A stretch of 64,000 bases of DNA from Pelecanus crispus (Eukaryota; Chordata; Aves; Pelecaniformes; Pelecanidae). The notes below the pieces were generated by a model that saw nothing but the letters and a program-made list of their open reading frames with translations, did no database searches and was not told where the DNA came from. Of this stretch, positions 34,301-51,686 are shown in pieces. The stretch covers positions 4,999,001-5,063,000 of the forward strand of contig NC_134662.1 of NCBI RefSeq assembly GCF_030463565.1, given 5' to 3'. The position numbers and the translations under genes are program-made. Position 1 is the stretch's first letter, and each line of letters starts with the position of its first letter.

Positions 34301-35757
34301 AACGGCGCTGCAGGGAGCAGCCCAAGAGACCACCCCGGCGGGCACTGAACGGCGTGGCAGCAGGAGACGGAGGGAGGCTCCAGCCCCACTATCCCTCTGC
34401 TCCCTCTACACCCCGTATGCATCTACAGTCTGGGACGCAGAGCCCGCTCTTCCCGGCGGTACTCACTATCCAGCGTGGCTGGGAGGGCCGAGACCTCGTT
34501 GCCTCGCTGCCTGTTCGTCAGCGTGTTCGAATGCTTCAGGGGGAAGCCTGTTCCAGAGAGAGGAGAGAGTCAGGGCACATCTCCTCCATGCAGAGGGAGG
34601 AACTACACTGACTTGAGGCCAAGAACCTCATGAAAGCTCAGGGCTCATGCACCTTATCTGCAGCTGTTCTCTCCTGTCCCTGGCAAAAACTGAGTCCTGC
34701 AAAAAAGGAATTATTCCCTTGCAAGTAAAGAGCCTGGAGGCTGAGGTTTGACCAGCGAGAGCGGACCAACAGCTGAGCAGGGAAGATAAAACAGCTGGAA
34801 CAGCTGCCCAAGGAGGGGCAGGGTGCATCTGGGGCACTGCGGGAGGCAGGGATCTGGCATTAATGGCATAATTGCAAATGATATACTGCGGAGGACAGCC
34901 TGGGGGATGCACTCAAGTTCATCCTCATATTTCCCACCCTTGAAGAGCTCCACTTGGAAATCTCAATGCGTTTTCAACAAGCCATTTGTAGCTTAATTAG
35001 GAAAGTATATGGAAAGAGTTTGCCATCTCCGATTGCACCACATGGAGCTGCAGCGACCTCTCACTGCTGGCACGAGTCATCAGCAAGGTCTAGGTTTGGA
35101 CTTGGCCTTCCACGTTATGGGAGGGACCAGCAGCAGTAAAAGACTGTTTTCTAGCTGCCTTTGTGGGATGAGAGATCCAGCCGACCTCTCCCATGCCTGT
35201 CTCTCACTGGGGCTGCACCTGAGGCTCTGCAGCACTCACTGTCAAGGGCCGAGAGCTGGGTGCTCCTCTGCCTGTCCATCGAGGCAACCGAGGGCTTTGG
35301 GAGAGTGCCTGCTCCACCTACAAAACAAGGGCGGCCATTAGGGACCTTGGTTCCACTTGTTGGGGCGCAGGCTGGGCTCCGCATGCGGCACAGCAAGACC
35401 CAACCAGCGCGGCAAGCACCCTGTGTGCTCCCCGGTCCCGGGGCGGCGGGCACGCTGATCCCACGTTACAGGGGGACAGGCGCTGCAGGATCCTGGGTCC
35501 GTGCATGCCCCATCTCGCCTCCCAGCACCCCGTCACCCCCAGCACTCACCATGCCTCTGGTCCAAGCATGGCGTGTCCTGGTCCGGCTGCAGACGCCCCA
35601 GGGGGGCACCGCTGTCCCCCGTGTCCCTGGTTGCAGCCAGCTCCTCTGCGGTTGTTGCTCCCTTGGCTCTGTTTTCACCCGCTTTCAGGAGCTCCTGGGC
35701 ATCCCCGTCATTGCGGGGGGTCTCCACAAGATGAGTGACCGCTTTTTCACCTTCCAT
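31311..35757 (-). CDS. RFXANK: RFX-associated ankyrin-repeat protein, complete
   Basis: Coding exons: 35757-35550, 35317-35240, 34547-34467, 34132-34067, 33900-33800, 32766-32641, 32122-32056, 31819-31739, 31369-31311. Full length is 288 residues; without the 78-nt second exon it is 262, near the human 260. Motifs: [122 protein letters not shown]. The ankyrin repeats bridge RFX5 and RFXAP in the RFX complex on MHC class II promoters. The intron after 31739 begins GCAAGT. An upstream in-frame start in exon 1 (36023) would add MLGSCP. Confidence 0.95.
35240..35317 (-). CDS. RFXANK: Extra RFXANK exon, possibly a duplicate of the next exon
   Basis: A 78-nt exon, phase 1-1, flanked by TTTTGTAG and GTGAGT, encoding [20 protein letters not shown] and LSALD. 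The following exon (34547-34467, 81 nt, phase 1-1) encodes [17 protein letters not shown]. Both share ACAGGCAG and TCTCGGCCCT. Skipping it restores near-human length, so it may be alternative. Confidence 0.65.
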
Positions 35758-36007
35758 GGGGCAGCTGCTGCACAACAACGCGTTAGGAAGGGGGAAAAAG
35801 CGGGGACATGTCCCGGGACGGAGAGGGCAGCGGGGGGGAGGCTGCTGAGTCCCTGAGCACCGAGCGCTTGCGGCCACCAAACCCCTCCGTGCCGGCAGCG
35901 CGGTTTGGGGTCCCGCTTGCCCTCTCCGGCCAGAGTCCCCGCACCGCCGGTGGACAAAAGCTCCCGTCACGGGAGCTTTGCGAAGCTGCAGCGAGACCGT
36001 CACCGAA

Positions 36008-37155
36008 CCGCTCACCCAAGCATGGCCGCCTTCCCGCTCGCAACGGGGCCAAGCCAGGGCGGGTCAGAGGGAACCCCCCCGCTTCTCCCCGGCCACCCCA
36101 CCGCCGTCTCCAGCCTTCCCTGCCCGCCTCGCCGTCCCCGGGCTGGCTGCTGGGGCCTGTCCCAGCTCAGGCCAGGCCGCCATTCCCCGGCGAGGAGTCT
36201 GGGCTCACCCCCGCCATCCCCCGGCGCGGGGGCCCCCCGTTTCCCGTGTCTCAGCGCTTCCCCTTTCCCTGGCCTCAGCCAGGCGGCCTGGCAGGGCCGG
36301 CCTGGGGGGGCTGCCCGAGGGGAGCGGGGGGCACCGTGGGGGCCCGCCGTCCAGCTCCACCTGCCCGCTGACGGCATGGAGGACGGGCGAGACGGAAAGC
36401 CCACTGTTAAAGCGACAGTCCCTTTCGTGGAGGGGGGACAGGGATGGGGTGGCGGTGCTGGCCATGGGGCAGCAGGTCCCCACTGACTTGGGGGACCCCC
36501 CCCAATTTGTCCCTCGTCTCTGACATCCCGCTACCGCCTGAGGAGAGCGGCTCGGGCCCCCCAGGCCCCGGGGGTGGGAGCGCTTCAGCCCCTCAGGCCC
36601 ATGGCACCATGGCGGGGCTGTGAGGGGACAGGGGTCCTGAGGGGGGGGTCCACGGGGAGGGGACCCCCGGGCAAGGTGCCCAGCGATGTCCCCAGTGCCC
36701 AGCGATGTCCCCACTCCCCTGTCCAGCACCTAGGGAACCGGGGGGGGGTCCCAGCGCTGGGTGCCCGAGGCCCCCGCCCGCCCCAGGCCTCCACACCCAG
36801 CCCCCAGGGGCAGGGGGGGCACTGATGAGAAAAGGGGCGATCGTGGTGTTTTAACCCCCCCCCCCCCCACCCCCCCCGGGGGCCGGGCTGGCTCGGGGCA
36901 GCAGGGACGCAGCGGCCCGACCTGGGGAAGGCCGCCCCGGGGCACTCCCAGCGCCCACCCGCGGTGTGGGCCCGGCCCCGGCGGGGGGGCACAGCCCGGG
37001 GGGAGCGCTCGGTGGCGGGGGAGGGGGGGAGGCGGAACGGCCGCGCTGGGGCGATGTTTCCAGCCGCGGTTGTTTGCGGCGCGGGCGCCGCGGCGGTTTC
37101 CCGCCGGGGGGGTTTTGGCGGGCGCCGGCGGAAGCGGAAGTGGCGGCGGGGCGGG
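36008..37155. promoter_or_regulatory. Shared CpG-island promoter of RFXANK and BORCS8
   Basis: The two genes start head to head about 1.1 kb apart. On the RFXANK side, exon 1 contains ATGCTTGG at 36023 then a GTGAGC donor. On the BORCS8 side, tandem ETS-type sites (GCGGAAGCGGAAGT) lie within 30 bp of the start codon. Exon 1 boundaries upstream are not determinable. Confidence 0.6.
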
Positions 37156-40100
37156 ATGGAGGAGTCCGAGATGCAGCTGAAGGTGAAGAAAGGTGGGAGC
37201 GGGCCGGGGACGGCCGGGGAACGGCGGCTCGGCAGAGCCCGGCAGTCGCGGGGCCGGTCGCGGCAGGGCCCTGTGGGTCTGTGTTGGCCGGTCGTGACAG
37301 GGCGCGGGCACGACAGGGCTCTGCAGCGACAGCAGAAGTCGCGATGGGGCCCTGCGGGTCGTGAGGGAGAAAGGTACGACGGGTGGATGGTGACAGGGTT
37401 GTCGCAGGTGGTGACAGGGCGCTGCGGTCACAACAAGGCCCCAAAAGGCACCGTGGTGTCAGTCACGACAGGGCGCTGGAGGTTGTGACAGGGCAGGGGG
37501 TGACGTGCCCCGACAGGACCCCGCGGTTCGGGGCAGGCAGAGCTGGCGGGACCCCTCCGGGTCCCCCCCAGCCCCTCAGAGCCCTGCCCTGCCTGGGAGC
37601 TGCCCTGTGGCCCCCTCCCGCTGCCTGGTTCTGTTGCGTGTCTCGCGTTGTGAGTGCAGACAGACAGACAGACAGACAGCTGCTGTGCCTGTCCCGGGGG
37701 GTATAATTACTCCTGTAAAGTTTTCAACTTATTCCCATTTGCATTTGGAAGGCTCGGCGCGTCTGCCGGTGGTACAGAGCTGGGGTGTCTGAGCAGTTGT
37801 CACCGAAAGAAAAGCTGAAGGGAGGAGCAGAGAATCTTTTTCCTTAAAAATAGAAAATTATGCAGGAGCTGAAAGAAGATGTTCTGCTTCAGCCTGGTGA
37901 AAACGCTCCTTGCTTCACCCTCACGCACACCCGCTGTGAACAATGAAGCGATCTCTGATTTTTGTGTGTCTCAAATATTAGGAGCTGTCAGCGTTCTCCC
38001 TGCAGACCCGCAGGGAAAGAGAGATCAGAGCTGTGATGTAGCTGCGCAAGCCGCCAGCTGAGAAGGTGTTGCTGTGTGGAGGGTGGCCTAGGCAGAGGTT
38101 GGGGCAGGATGAGAGGGGTGGAGCAGGGGGAAGTGGCTCAGCAGCAGCTCAGAACGGCACCGAAGCTTACCGAGCCCTGGTCTGCGGCCACTGCGTCTCC
38201 TCCGTGGACATTTTTAGGATGTCACAGGGGGAGATGTCTGGAAGGGAGCAATAGAAGGACACTGCGGGGGTGGCTGAGACACAGGAGAGCTTGAGGCCCT
38301 GAGCAGAGCTGAACCTGAACAGGCAGTAACGAGACAGGGAGCCTCCAGACCAGGAGATGCCAGCACTCCCAGCTGGATGGGGTGGCTGCGGAGCACAGGA
38401 ACAGGAGCCAGGCCACTGCTGGGCTCTGCTCATCTCCTGCTCCCCTCCAGATTGGTTAGAAAGGGCCCAGTGATGGGCATAACCCAAGTGGTCCCTGAAA
38501 CCAAAACAACCAGAGCTCGCAGGGGACCGTGGAGGCGGTGACATCTCAGGCTGCTCTGTCTCCGTCTGGAGCCCAGCTCAGCGCTGGCTGCAGGTGCTGT
38601 TACAGGGAGAGTGGGAACAGAACTGCCTGTTCAGCGGGATTTTGCTTTTGCGTCCTTGTTAACAGACTAGTTATCCAAAATACATGAGGCTTTGCTCTGA
38701 TCTCTCCTCTGGTGCGTTGTCGCTTTGGAAACTTTGGGCCTTTTGCTGTAAAGGCCCCTGCGGGTGCTGAAGCTGGAGCAGGAGGGTGCAGTGGGTGCTC
38801 TCTGAACCTCTCCAGCCCGCACATCTATGCAGGTGTCAGAGACTCTGCTGGGGACAGGACCAGCGCTCCAGGGCACCATTTCCAACCCGCCTTCCCCCCT
38901 GTTGCTCCCTGCTTTCCATAACTGTGGTGTGTTTCTTGTTGCAGTTACGGACAAATTCACCGAGAGCATGTACGTTTTGGCCAACGAGCCCTCCGTGGCA
39001 CTGTACCGGCTCCAGGAGCACGTGCGGAGATCCCTTCCGGAGCTTGCACAGCACAAGGTGAGCCGCACTTCACTACACAGTCAGGCACAAGCTGTTTTCC
39101 TGACTTGGCACATTGTCCCTATTTCACCTCCCTGGTGGGGAGCAGGAAGGAGGGAGGAAATCAGCCATCGGGGTGCAACGCGCTGCGGGACCCTGGCTCG
39201 GTCTGAACTAGAGGGGATGAGGGGACATTGCAAATTTACCTGCGGACCTGAGGAAAAAAACTTGAGAGTCCAACTGCAGTCCTGTGCTCTCACGGCTGGA
39301 CTTGTGCGTGGAGAGAAAGAAAAATGAGTAGTCTGTCTTGTACAGGGAGAAGGGTGATGTTAAATCTTATTACCGCTGCCTGTGCTGTGAGGTTTTTATT
39401 TCCGACATAAAATAAGGGGGAGGGTGAGAGGAGGGAAGCGGGAGCGTGAAGAAACAAGTGAGAAGAGCCCACATGAGGCAAAGCAGGATAATGAATCGCA
39501 TCTCACAGCTGTGTTCCTACTTTCCTCCAGAGCACGGAGCACAGACACTTTAATGCCAGCCTTGTTGTCCTTCTCCCTCTTCTGCCAGTCATGATTCATT
39601 AGGAGTGATGTCTCATGAATAGATTACTGCTTCATGTCTATGCTAATGCACTGTCAGGCCCCATTTTTCACCTTTGCTTTACAGCCCTGGTTTCCAAATT
39701 AACCTGGATTGTGACACTTTATTATTCAATTATTTATTAACATTTTATATATGTGTCTGTGTGCAATGGTAGGTATATAGAGATGTATATGTATGTATAG
39801 CACATGCTGATGCGATTGCATCACTGGCATGTGGGAGACAGGTTTGTAATATTATTCCTGAGCTGTCGCTTGCTTTCATTTAATCAAGATAGTCCCAATT
39901 TCAGGGAATGTGTCCTGAACAAAAGGAAATTGAGCAAATTGTATGACAAGTCATGCAGCGGGAAGAGATCAGTTTCCATCACGGAAGGGTGCGTAACAGG
40001 GATGAGGGCGAGGGGCAACGCAGAAGTGCTAATGGAAGCGACAGCCGAGTGAAGGCGCTGGACGCAGAGCATGGTGTTCGGCAGCGGGGATTATGCTGGG

Positions 40101-43100
40101 CAAGATCTCTGAAAACCTTTGATTCTCTCATTTTCCCTGCTTGGCAGGCTCATGGCAGTTATCCACAGTGTTCTGCAACCTCTCTGGCTCATCTAAGTTC
40201 ATTTCCTAGCTGCAGCCACCCCAGAGAAATCTCTTTTGTAGCCAAAATTGCTGCTGTTTTCCACTTTCTTCCTGTGAGGAAGGAGGCCATGCTGCCCTGC
40301 GGATACCAGCAGCAAATGCAAGGATCCTGCATCCCCCACCGTGGGACTGCAGCCATCACAAGCGTCAGATACCTTTGGTCTTTGATGCCTTTGTGTTCAG
40401 CCTTGCAGCCTCCCTCCTGCCCTGGCCGCTAGCCCCAGCTGGGGCCGTGGTGGCCTTTGTACACGAGGAAGAGCTCGCTGTGCTCTCTGCAGCAACGGCA
40501 CACATCAGGACAAAGCGGAACCGACTGCGCAGTGCCCTCTGCCCCGGGGAACTGTGGGGCACTGCCCTGGTGCCACCCCACTACCTGTTGGCCTCTCTGG
40601 TGTTGGAAAACATTTCCTGATGCTTGCTCAGAGGGGTTGCTGTTTACATCCATTTCTTTTTGCCCGCTGTATGGGCACTTCCAGCTTAACTGCTTTCCTG
40701 GTTACTGGCTCTGTGTTTAATGGTGCACTGATGTGGCAAGAGCTGGGAGAAAATGGAAAGAAAATTATTTGTGGCAGCTGAAAGAACAGCAGATCCAGAG
40801 CTGCTGCTAGTGACTTTTCCTCCAGCCTTGTCAGCTCACGAGCTTGTTTTTTCCAAGGCTGCAGCATCATGTTTGGGAGCATGCTCTCCTCCCTGCTGGT
40901 AACCAGTCCCTGGTAGGAACTGAGAGGGTTAAACATAACTCAGTTAGGCCAGTGTCCTGACTGTGCTGCCAGGCTGCTGGTAATGGGCTTGTGACCAGGT
41001 TCTCTCTGTCATCCTTGATCCCGCTCTCATTTTATCCCAGTTTTGGGCATTGCTGTTTGCAGCGAACAGGCTGGGCATGTCAAGCCCTTGAACCCAGGCA
41101 GCCAAACCCCAGGAGAGAGGGATGTGCTCAGGGCCCTGACAGGGCTATCGTCACAGCGGAGTGTTCAATTAGGTGGGGATGGATTTTTGGGTTGTTCTGC
41201 CAGAGCCCATCGGCTTCGTGGCTAGAGACTGGAACAGGAGGGTGTCAGCAGGGCTGTGCACCGTGAAAACGCTGTCAGGTTTTATCTAAATCAGAGCAAA
41301 GGCATTAAAGTGAGGTGGTTTTAATTCTTCAGAACAGAAAAGAAGAAAAAGAAACATTCTGTGTGGATCCATTCTCAGGTAATTTAGTCCCAGGATGTAC
41401 GTAATGTGTAATGGAAACAGGATTTATTGGTGGTTTCCAGCTTTCCTTCAGCCGTTCAGCTCTTCCATCTCTGGCTGGCTGAGTTCTCCTGAGACACAGC
41501 CTTTGAAATTCCCAGGGAGATTAAACCTAGGAAAAATTGGGAGGGAGGGGGCTGGGAGGAAAGTTTCCGCAAAGAGAAGGTCACCTCCATGCCTTTACAA
41601 CAAGCAACTTTCTATGATTTGGTAAAACAATAATCTTAATACTTTCCTCACCATCTCAAACTCTCCAAGCAGATTTACCACCTCCCTGATAAGATACAGC
41701 GTAATGCAAGGCCCTCGCTGCCTCCGCGCGTCGTAGCGGTGCTGCTAAGCCCCGCTCCACACAGAGCGGCCTTCCTGCATTTCGCCTGGTCTTTTGAGAA
41801 CTTATATCTCCTCGTTAATTTATTTCCAAGCCACGGTAATGTATCATTAGTGCTATTGTGTATTAATAGCTGGCTTTAGTTCTTAAACTGCATCCAAGGG
41901 TGTGTCCTGGGAATTTGAAGAAAGGACATCAAGAAAAGATTAAGAAGTGAGGAGCTCTAGGGAAAGGCTCCTAATTAAGGACATGAAAATCCCAGGAAGC
42001 GGTGGAAATGCTGGGAACAGACATCACTGGCTCTAGTACTGGGAAACGATTAAAATCTACTGGTGCTCAGAAATGGCAGGGCCACAGGCACGCGGCTGTG
42101 ACACACACGACCGAGGCAGTGCGATGTCGGGGTCTAAATGGTTATTAAAGATCATCTGGCACCTCTTGGAGAGAGCACGGTGAGGAGCCGCAGGAAACTT
42201 TCTGCGTCTTTTGCAGCTGCCTCCGCACACAAAGCGTGTTCCCAGCAACAGATACAGTCGTGTAAAACACGATTGGGCTCTGGAACGAGTGCAGCCTCTG
42301 TGGGGTTGTGAGTCCTGGGTCGAAGGACCCTCTCCTGCAGAGAACTGCCTAGAGTCTTGCATGTAGAGGCTTGTTTCTTTTGTAGTTTAAAGCTATGTGG
42401 TCAAGCGTCCTGATGTAGGACAGGCTTTCAACAGCAGAAGCAATTCTGGATGAAGTCCAAGCTCCTACCCGACCTCCTTCACTCACAGAAAGAGGCCCTT
42501 GGATTTCTTCTGGCTTGTAACTAGACCCAGCAGAATAGACTGGAGAATTAGCTCCCATGAGAACATGTTTTAAAGAGTGCCCAAACTACTTAAGGACTCT
42601 GGAAATAGTTATCTATTGAGCTACACCTCTGAATTCAGCTGCGCTTTCATTGTGACTTGTGTATTTGTTTGGTTTTCCCTTTCCTTGGAGCTATACAGCT
42701 TACAATTATGTCCCATGCCAGAACTGGCTGCCTGCAGTGCTGCTTGAGTTTGTGTGAAGTTTGCAGGGCTCCTTCGAAGCTCGTGAAAGGAAGGGCACGG
42801 TGCTGACTGCTGCTTGGGATCAGATGCCAGAGTTTCAGAGCAGACTAGAGGACAGGGACGCTTGCAGCTGTGAAAATGTTTATGAATGGCAGGTCCAATG
42901 AAACGAGAACTTTCAGTGCTGTGAAAGAAACTTTTACCTGGTTTTGCATGAAGGACTAAAGACCAGGCTCTGCAGGAGCTGTGTTGGTTCAGATTCTGGC
43001 TGCCTGCTGAGCCAGACGCACTGGGAGATCCGAGTACTCCGAAACATCCAGCTGGTCCGCTGCACTCAGCGCAGTTGCTGGTTGCTTGGAACCTGACTGA

Positions 43101-44994
43101 CCTGGCTCTCAGCTGGATCACGGGCTAAAACATCTAAAAACAACGCAAATTTTGCCAGAGTATCCAAAATGTTGGCCTGAACTCATAGCCCTTCCAGAAA
43201 TACACACAATAAATGTTCCTTTTAAATGCTAGTGCATGGCACCCAGAGCCTGCTGTGCATCACAGGCTGTCAAGCAGGAGACAGAATCCAAGCGTAACTT
43301 CCAGTGAAAAGCAGCCAAAGCCCCTGTTTGGGCAGGGCTGGCAGAGCGTATCGCTGCGGGCTGCGCCGCCGCGGCTGTCCAGTGCACACCTAACGATGCC
43401 ACCTTCTCTTCTCTTTCAGTCTGACATGCAGAGCTGGGAGGAGCAAAGCCAAGGAGCCATCTACACGGTGGAGTACGCCTGCAGGTACGAGAGACTCCCC
43501 CAAGCAGGAGGGTTGTGTTCGCGGGCGGAGGTGTTGCAGTAGAAACAAAGCAGAAGCCGCCTGCGCTTCCCTGACGCCTCCCTGGAGTAAGCCAGGGAGA
43601 GAGCACAGTTGGGCTGGGGGTGCGAGGGTGTGAGGCAGTGCTCTCCGAACCGTTCCCGTGGATCCTGGGGGCTTCGCTTTGATGAGCGTGCCAGCTCTTC
43701 CCCAGTTCTGTGCGTGGTGCAGAGCTGCCCATCTCCTGCGGTTAATCCACCCGCCAGCTAGCTACCGTGTGAAGATGCAACGCACTGTATAAAGTTGAGG
43801 TTTCTTATTTACAGTCCTCTGTCAGGGGCTGTGTTGCTCTAAAACCTTGATGCCTTTGGAAAGGCTAAGCAGTCCTCCCTCTCCTTCCACCCCACCTCTT
43901 TTCTTCTTTCAGTGCCATAAAGAACATGACTGACAGCAGCGTGTACTTCAAGAGCATCGACAGCCTGCTCAAACACGCCATCGCCATGAAGGATCAGCTG
44001 AACGCTGCTCAGGGCCGCAGGTAGCAGGGGGATGTGACACTGCCTGTTTTTCTGAGTGACCGGTCTGGCTGGCAGAGGCTTTGGTGATAAATTTGGCCCG
44101 GTGCAAATAGGCCAAGCAGCTATCTCAGAAATACGATTCTAGACTATTATTTGAAAGAGCATGCTGCTTGCCTTCCGGTGATCTTCTGCCTTTGTTTACT
44201 GGGAAGCAAATAATCTTGTTTACAAAAGGGTAACTGGAAAATAATTGATTTCCTTATGTAAAAAGAGATGTTTGGTTGTGTGATACATTAAATCTTTGTT
44301 GTGTCAAAGGCATTTGGAGTGAGATGGTGCTACCGAGATGGAGCAGTTGAGAGGCTGCGTTTGGTGCTGTTCTCTGTCACGTACGTGGCTCTTTTGGGGC
44401 AGAGTCCCACAGAGATAAGTGGTGGCAGAACAATGATGCACTTTTGTATGTTTGCGGTTGGACTACAGCTACTAAAACATCTTCCAGCAGATCGTCTGAG
44501 TCTAGTGTATTTGTCTCTCCTGAGAACGCTGGTGGTATTGGAGTCTGACTGGGTAGAAGTGAGAAAATTCCCAAATGCCCATCCCTGATCAAACCACCGC
44601 AGCGAACAGAGAGCCTCTGTCTCTGCAGAATGACTCTGTCTTGGACACTTCTGGTTCAGGTTCCGTATTTTCCCAGTTGGCCTGCGTGGCAGGGTCACAG
44701 TCTGCAGCCCAGAGCATTTTTAGTGGTTTTTGCGATGATGTGCCTGCAAAGATTGCTGTCTTGACACCCATGGGGGCTGGTGTGTGCTACTCCATAGCCT
44801 GCGCAGCGCACGGAGAGGTGTGCTTGTCCAAGCCGCTCTGCTGCTGCAAGCAGTGAGGTTTTATTTGAGGGAACCCCTGGTTCTTCACATCCTTCTGGCT
44901 GCTGCTGTCCTGCCTGCCTGCTGGATGTGACTGTCTCTTTTCTTTTTACAGCACTGTTGCCCCACAAGCCAAGAATCCTCCAGCCAGTTCCTGA
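37156..44994 (+). CDS. BORCS8: BLOC-1-related complex subunit 8, complete
   Basis: Exons 37156-37192, 38945-39057, 43420-43484, 43913-44020 and 44952-44994 give 121 residues (human 119). Motifs: MEESEMQLKVKK, VTDKFTESMYVLANEPSVAL, YRLQEHVRRSLPELAQHK, DMQSWEEQSQGAIYTVEYAC, IKNMTDSSVYFKSIDSLLKH, IAMKDQLNAAQGR, then STVAPQAKNPPASS. BORC recruits ARL8 and kinesin to lysosomes for outward movement. The fourth exon's donor is GTAGCA, so an in-frame TAG follows if it is not spliced (ending QGRR). The spliced PPASS end resembles the human Pro/Ser-rich end. Confidence 0.93.
39058..43419 (+). other. BORCS8: BORCS8 intron 2, AT-richer interior
   Basis: A 4.4-kb intron, the lowest-GC part of the window. 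No other gene recognised. AT-rich blocks at 39560-39900 and 41790-41880 contain homeodomain-type ATTA and TCATGAATA motifs and could be conserved non-coding elements. The other BORCS8 introns are likewise empty of recognisable genes. Confidence 0.5.
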
Positions 44995-45491
44995 TTTCAG
45001 ACAAGACTGGCCGTCCTCTGCCGCCTTCTCCAGCCCAGCTCTATGTTCTCCAGCCACGGGGAGGAGTGAGAAACCTGCTGCTCAATCTGTGAAGCTGCAC
45101 AGAGGCCTCTGCCTGCCTCTCTGTTCCCAGTAACAAGGTGCTGCACCTGAGCAGGCAAATCCTGCCCCTGGGGTCAGGACTGCCTCTGGGGGTGCTTTGG
45201 GGAGCAGCTGTGTCCCTTTCCACAGCCCTTTGCAAAAGGGAGATGGGGTGGATCTGCATTTGTCCTTTCCAGTTCTTTTTGATGGCAGACTGCTATGAGG
45301 CGTTTTTTTCTGTCTACCTCTTGGCCACAGAAATATCTCAGAAAAACTAGGTCTTGCTTTCAGTATTTTGTAGATGGCTCTGCGATGACATAATGTAGGC
45401 ACCCTTTAGCTTTGTTCAGGAGGCATTCTGCAAGGAGTGTTTTTCATGTGTGTGCCAGGGAGTTGCTGAATTTGGTTTTGGTGAGAACAAA

Positions 45492-45497
45492 AATAAA
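45492..45497 (+). terminator. BORCS8: Poly(A) signal, BORCS8
   Basis: AATAAA about 500 bp beyond the BORCS8 stop. Confidence 0.6.
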
Positions 45498-45509
45498 AAG
45501 AAAAAACAA

Positions 45510-47034
45510 GAAAGTTGTGTCTAAAACCTTCCCCTGTTGCTCGCCTCGGGCTGGGGGGTCTTGGAGCCTGCTGGCTCTGTGTGTTTCAAAGGGCATGGAG
45601 CAAAACAAAGACGTGCAGAGTTGGAGCCTTTCAAGTAAAAAAAGAAACTGTCCTGTTCTTCAAAAAAACAACAACAAAAGGACTTTCTTCGTCCCCTGTC
45701 AAGCAGTGGGAAGCAGAGCTGTACTCACAGCTTTGGAGGTCACTTTAAAAAGGATGCGACTTCAATGTTAATCTCTCCTGGAACCAACAGTTCTGTTCTG
45801 CTGAAGAATTTACCACGGATGCAGGGATCAAAGCAGCGCTAAACTCAGTTTCCAAAGAAATTGTATTGTGCTCAGGGTAACAGGTGTGTCTCAGGATAAT
45901 AGCAGGGGAGGCGAGAGGGAATCTGCTTGAATCGGTGCCCTCCCTTCACTCCCTGAAATGCTTTAGTGATGGCTGAATGAGAAGGAATTGGGGAAGAACG
46001 AAGCGTGCTGCTGCTCTGGGCCTGGGCAAGGCTGGCAGAGCGTGGGGCTGTGAGTAACCGGCAAGGCGTTCGTCAGCGCAGGGACAGAGCAAGCGAAACC
46101 TGCTTGTGTTTAACAGCCGCTGCCTTTAGTACTTGCGCTTTCTGCCCTGCACGCAGCAGTGCCGATGCAAACCCCTTCCCGGAGCTCAGCCTCGACAATC
46201 GGCACCGTTCTCCCGATGGCACCCAGGTAATCCATCCCCAGAGAGGTCCCCCTGCCTCCGAGCAAAGCCCCTTTCCCTGCTAAGAGCTGTTAAGTGACCC
46301 TGCCTAGCACGCTGTGTCCTGCTCAGAGGGCGGATGCGCTGGTGACCGAGCAGCAGGCTCTGCCACGCCAACCGCACCCGCTGCAGCTTGCAGGCTGCTC
46401 CAGCTCACTTGTTGCTCCTCCACAACCTCCCTGGGCTCCTTATGCCCGCCTGGCCGCATGCAGCGGGGGGAAGCCCTGCTGGGTCGGTTGTAGGAGCCAG
46501 CTCGGCGCAGGGCCGGCTGCTGGGGATGGAGGAGGAAGGAAGGAGGCAGGGGACGGGCAGGGAGGTACAGAGCCAGAGAAATCAGCTGGGATCTGCTGCA
46601 GAAGGAGGGTAGGTCTGTTCGTGGTCAAGGTCCGCTCGCTGCGTCTCACCCACCAGTTCCACTCCCTTCGGTGCAGCTGGGAACAGCCATGGGGGTCCTG
46701 CGTGGGTCGCGGCCAGCCGCTGCCCTGCCCACGCAGCCCTTGTTGGCCGGGCGGCAAGGGCCAGCAGCATCGCAGGTGGCAGGAGGGGCTGGGGGCTCAG
46801 GGCAGGCCGCCAAGGGCTTTTGGCTTTGAGCGGAGGTGGCGTCTTCTCAGTAAAGGGAGCAAAGAGCATCAGGCGGTGGCTGTGCAGCCAGGCAGGTGGG
46901 AGGGTGGCAAGGCAGCCATCCCCCTGCTCTGGTGAGACGTGACCTATATTAAGCTCTAAACAGAGATGCAAATCTTGGCCCTGGTGCCTGCGGCTCCCCT
47001 GGGACGAGATGGGGCGAAAAGGTCCCGCTTCCAC
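45510..47034. other. Spacer between convergent BORCS8 and TMEM221
   Basis: No coding exon recognised. Part of it should be the TMEM221 3' UTR, for which no canonical signal was found. Confidence 0.5.

Positions 47035-51686
<4,652 letters not shown>

Noticed and set aside
41600-41625. A TTCTATGATTT string resembling a CR1 LINE 3' end
   Set aside because: Only one partial copy of the terminal motif and no flanking CR1 body could be recognised.
43961-44026. BORCS8 ending at QGRR with TAG at 44022
   Set aside because: Splicing to 44952 gives a Pro/Ser-rich end like the human protein and a matching length. The TAG is kept only as a possible retained-intron end.
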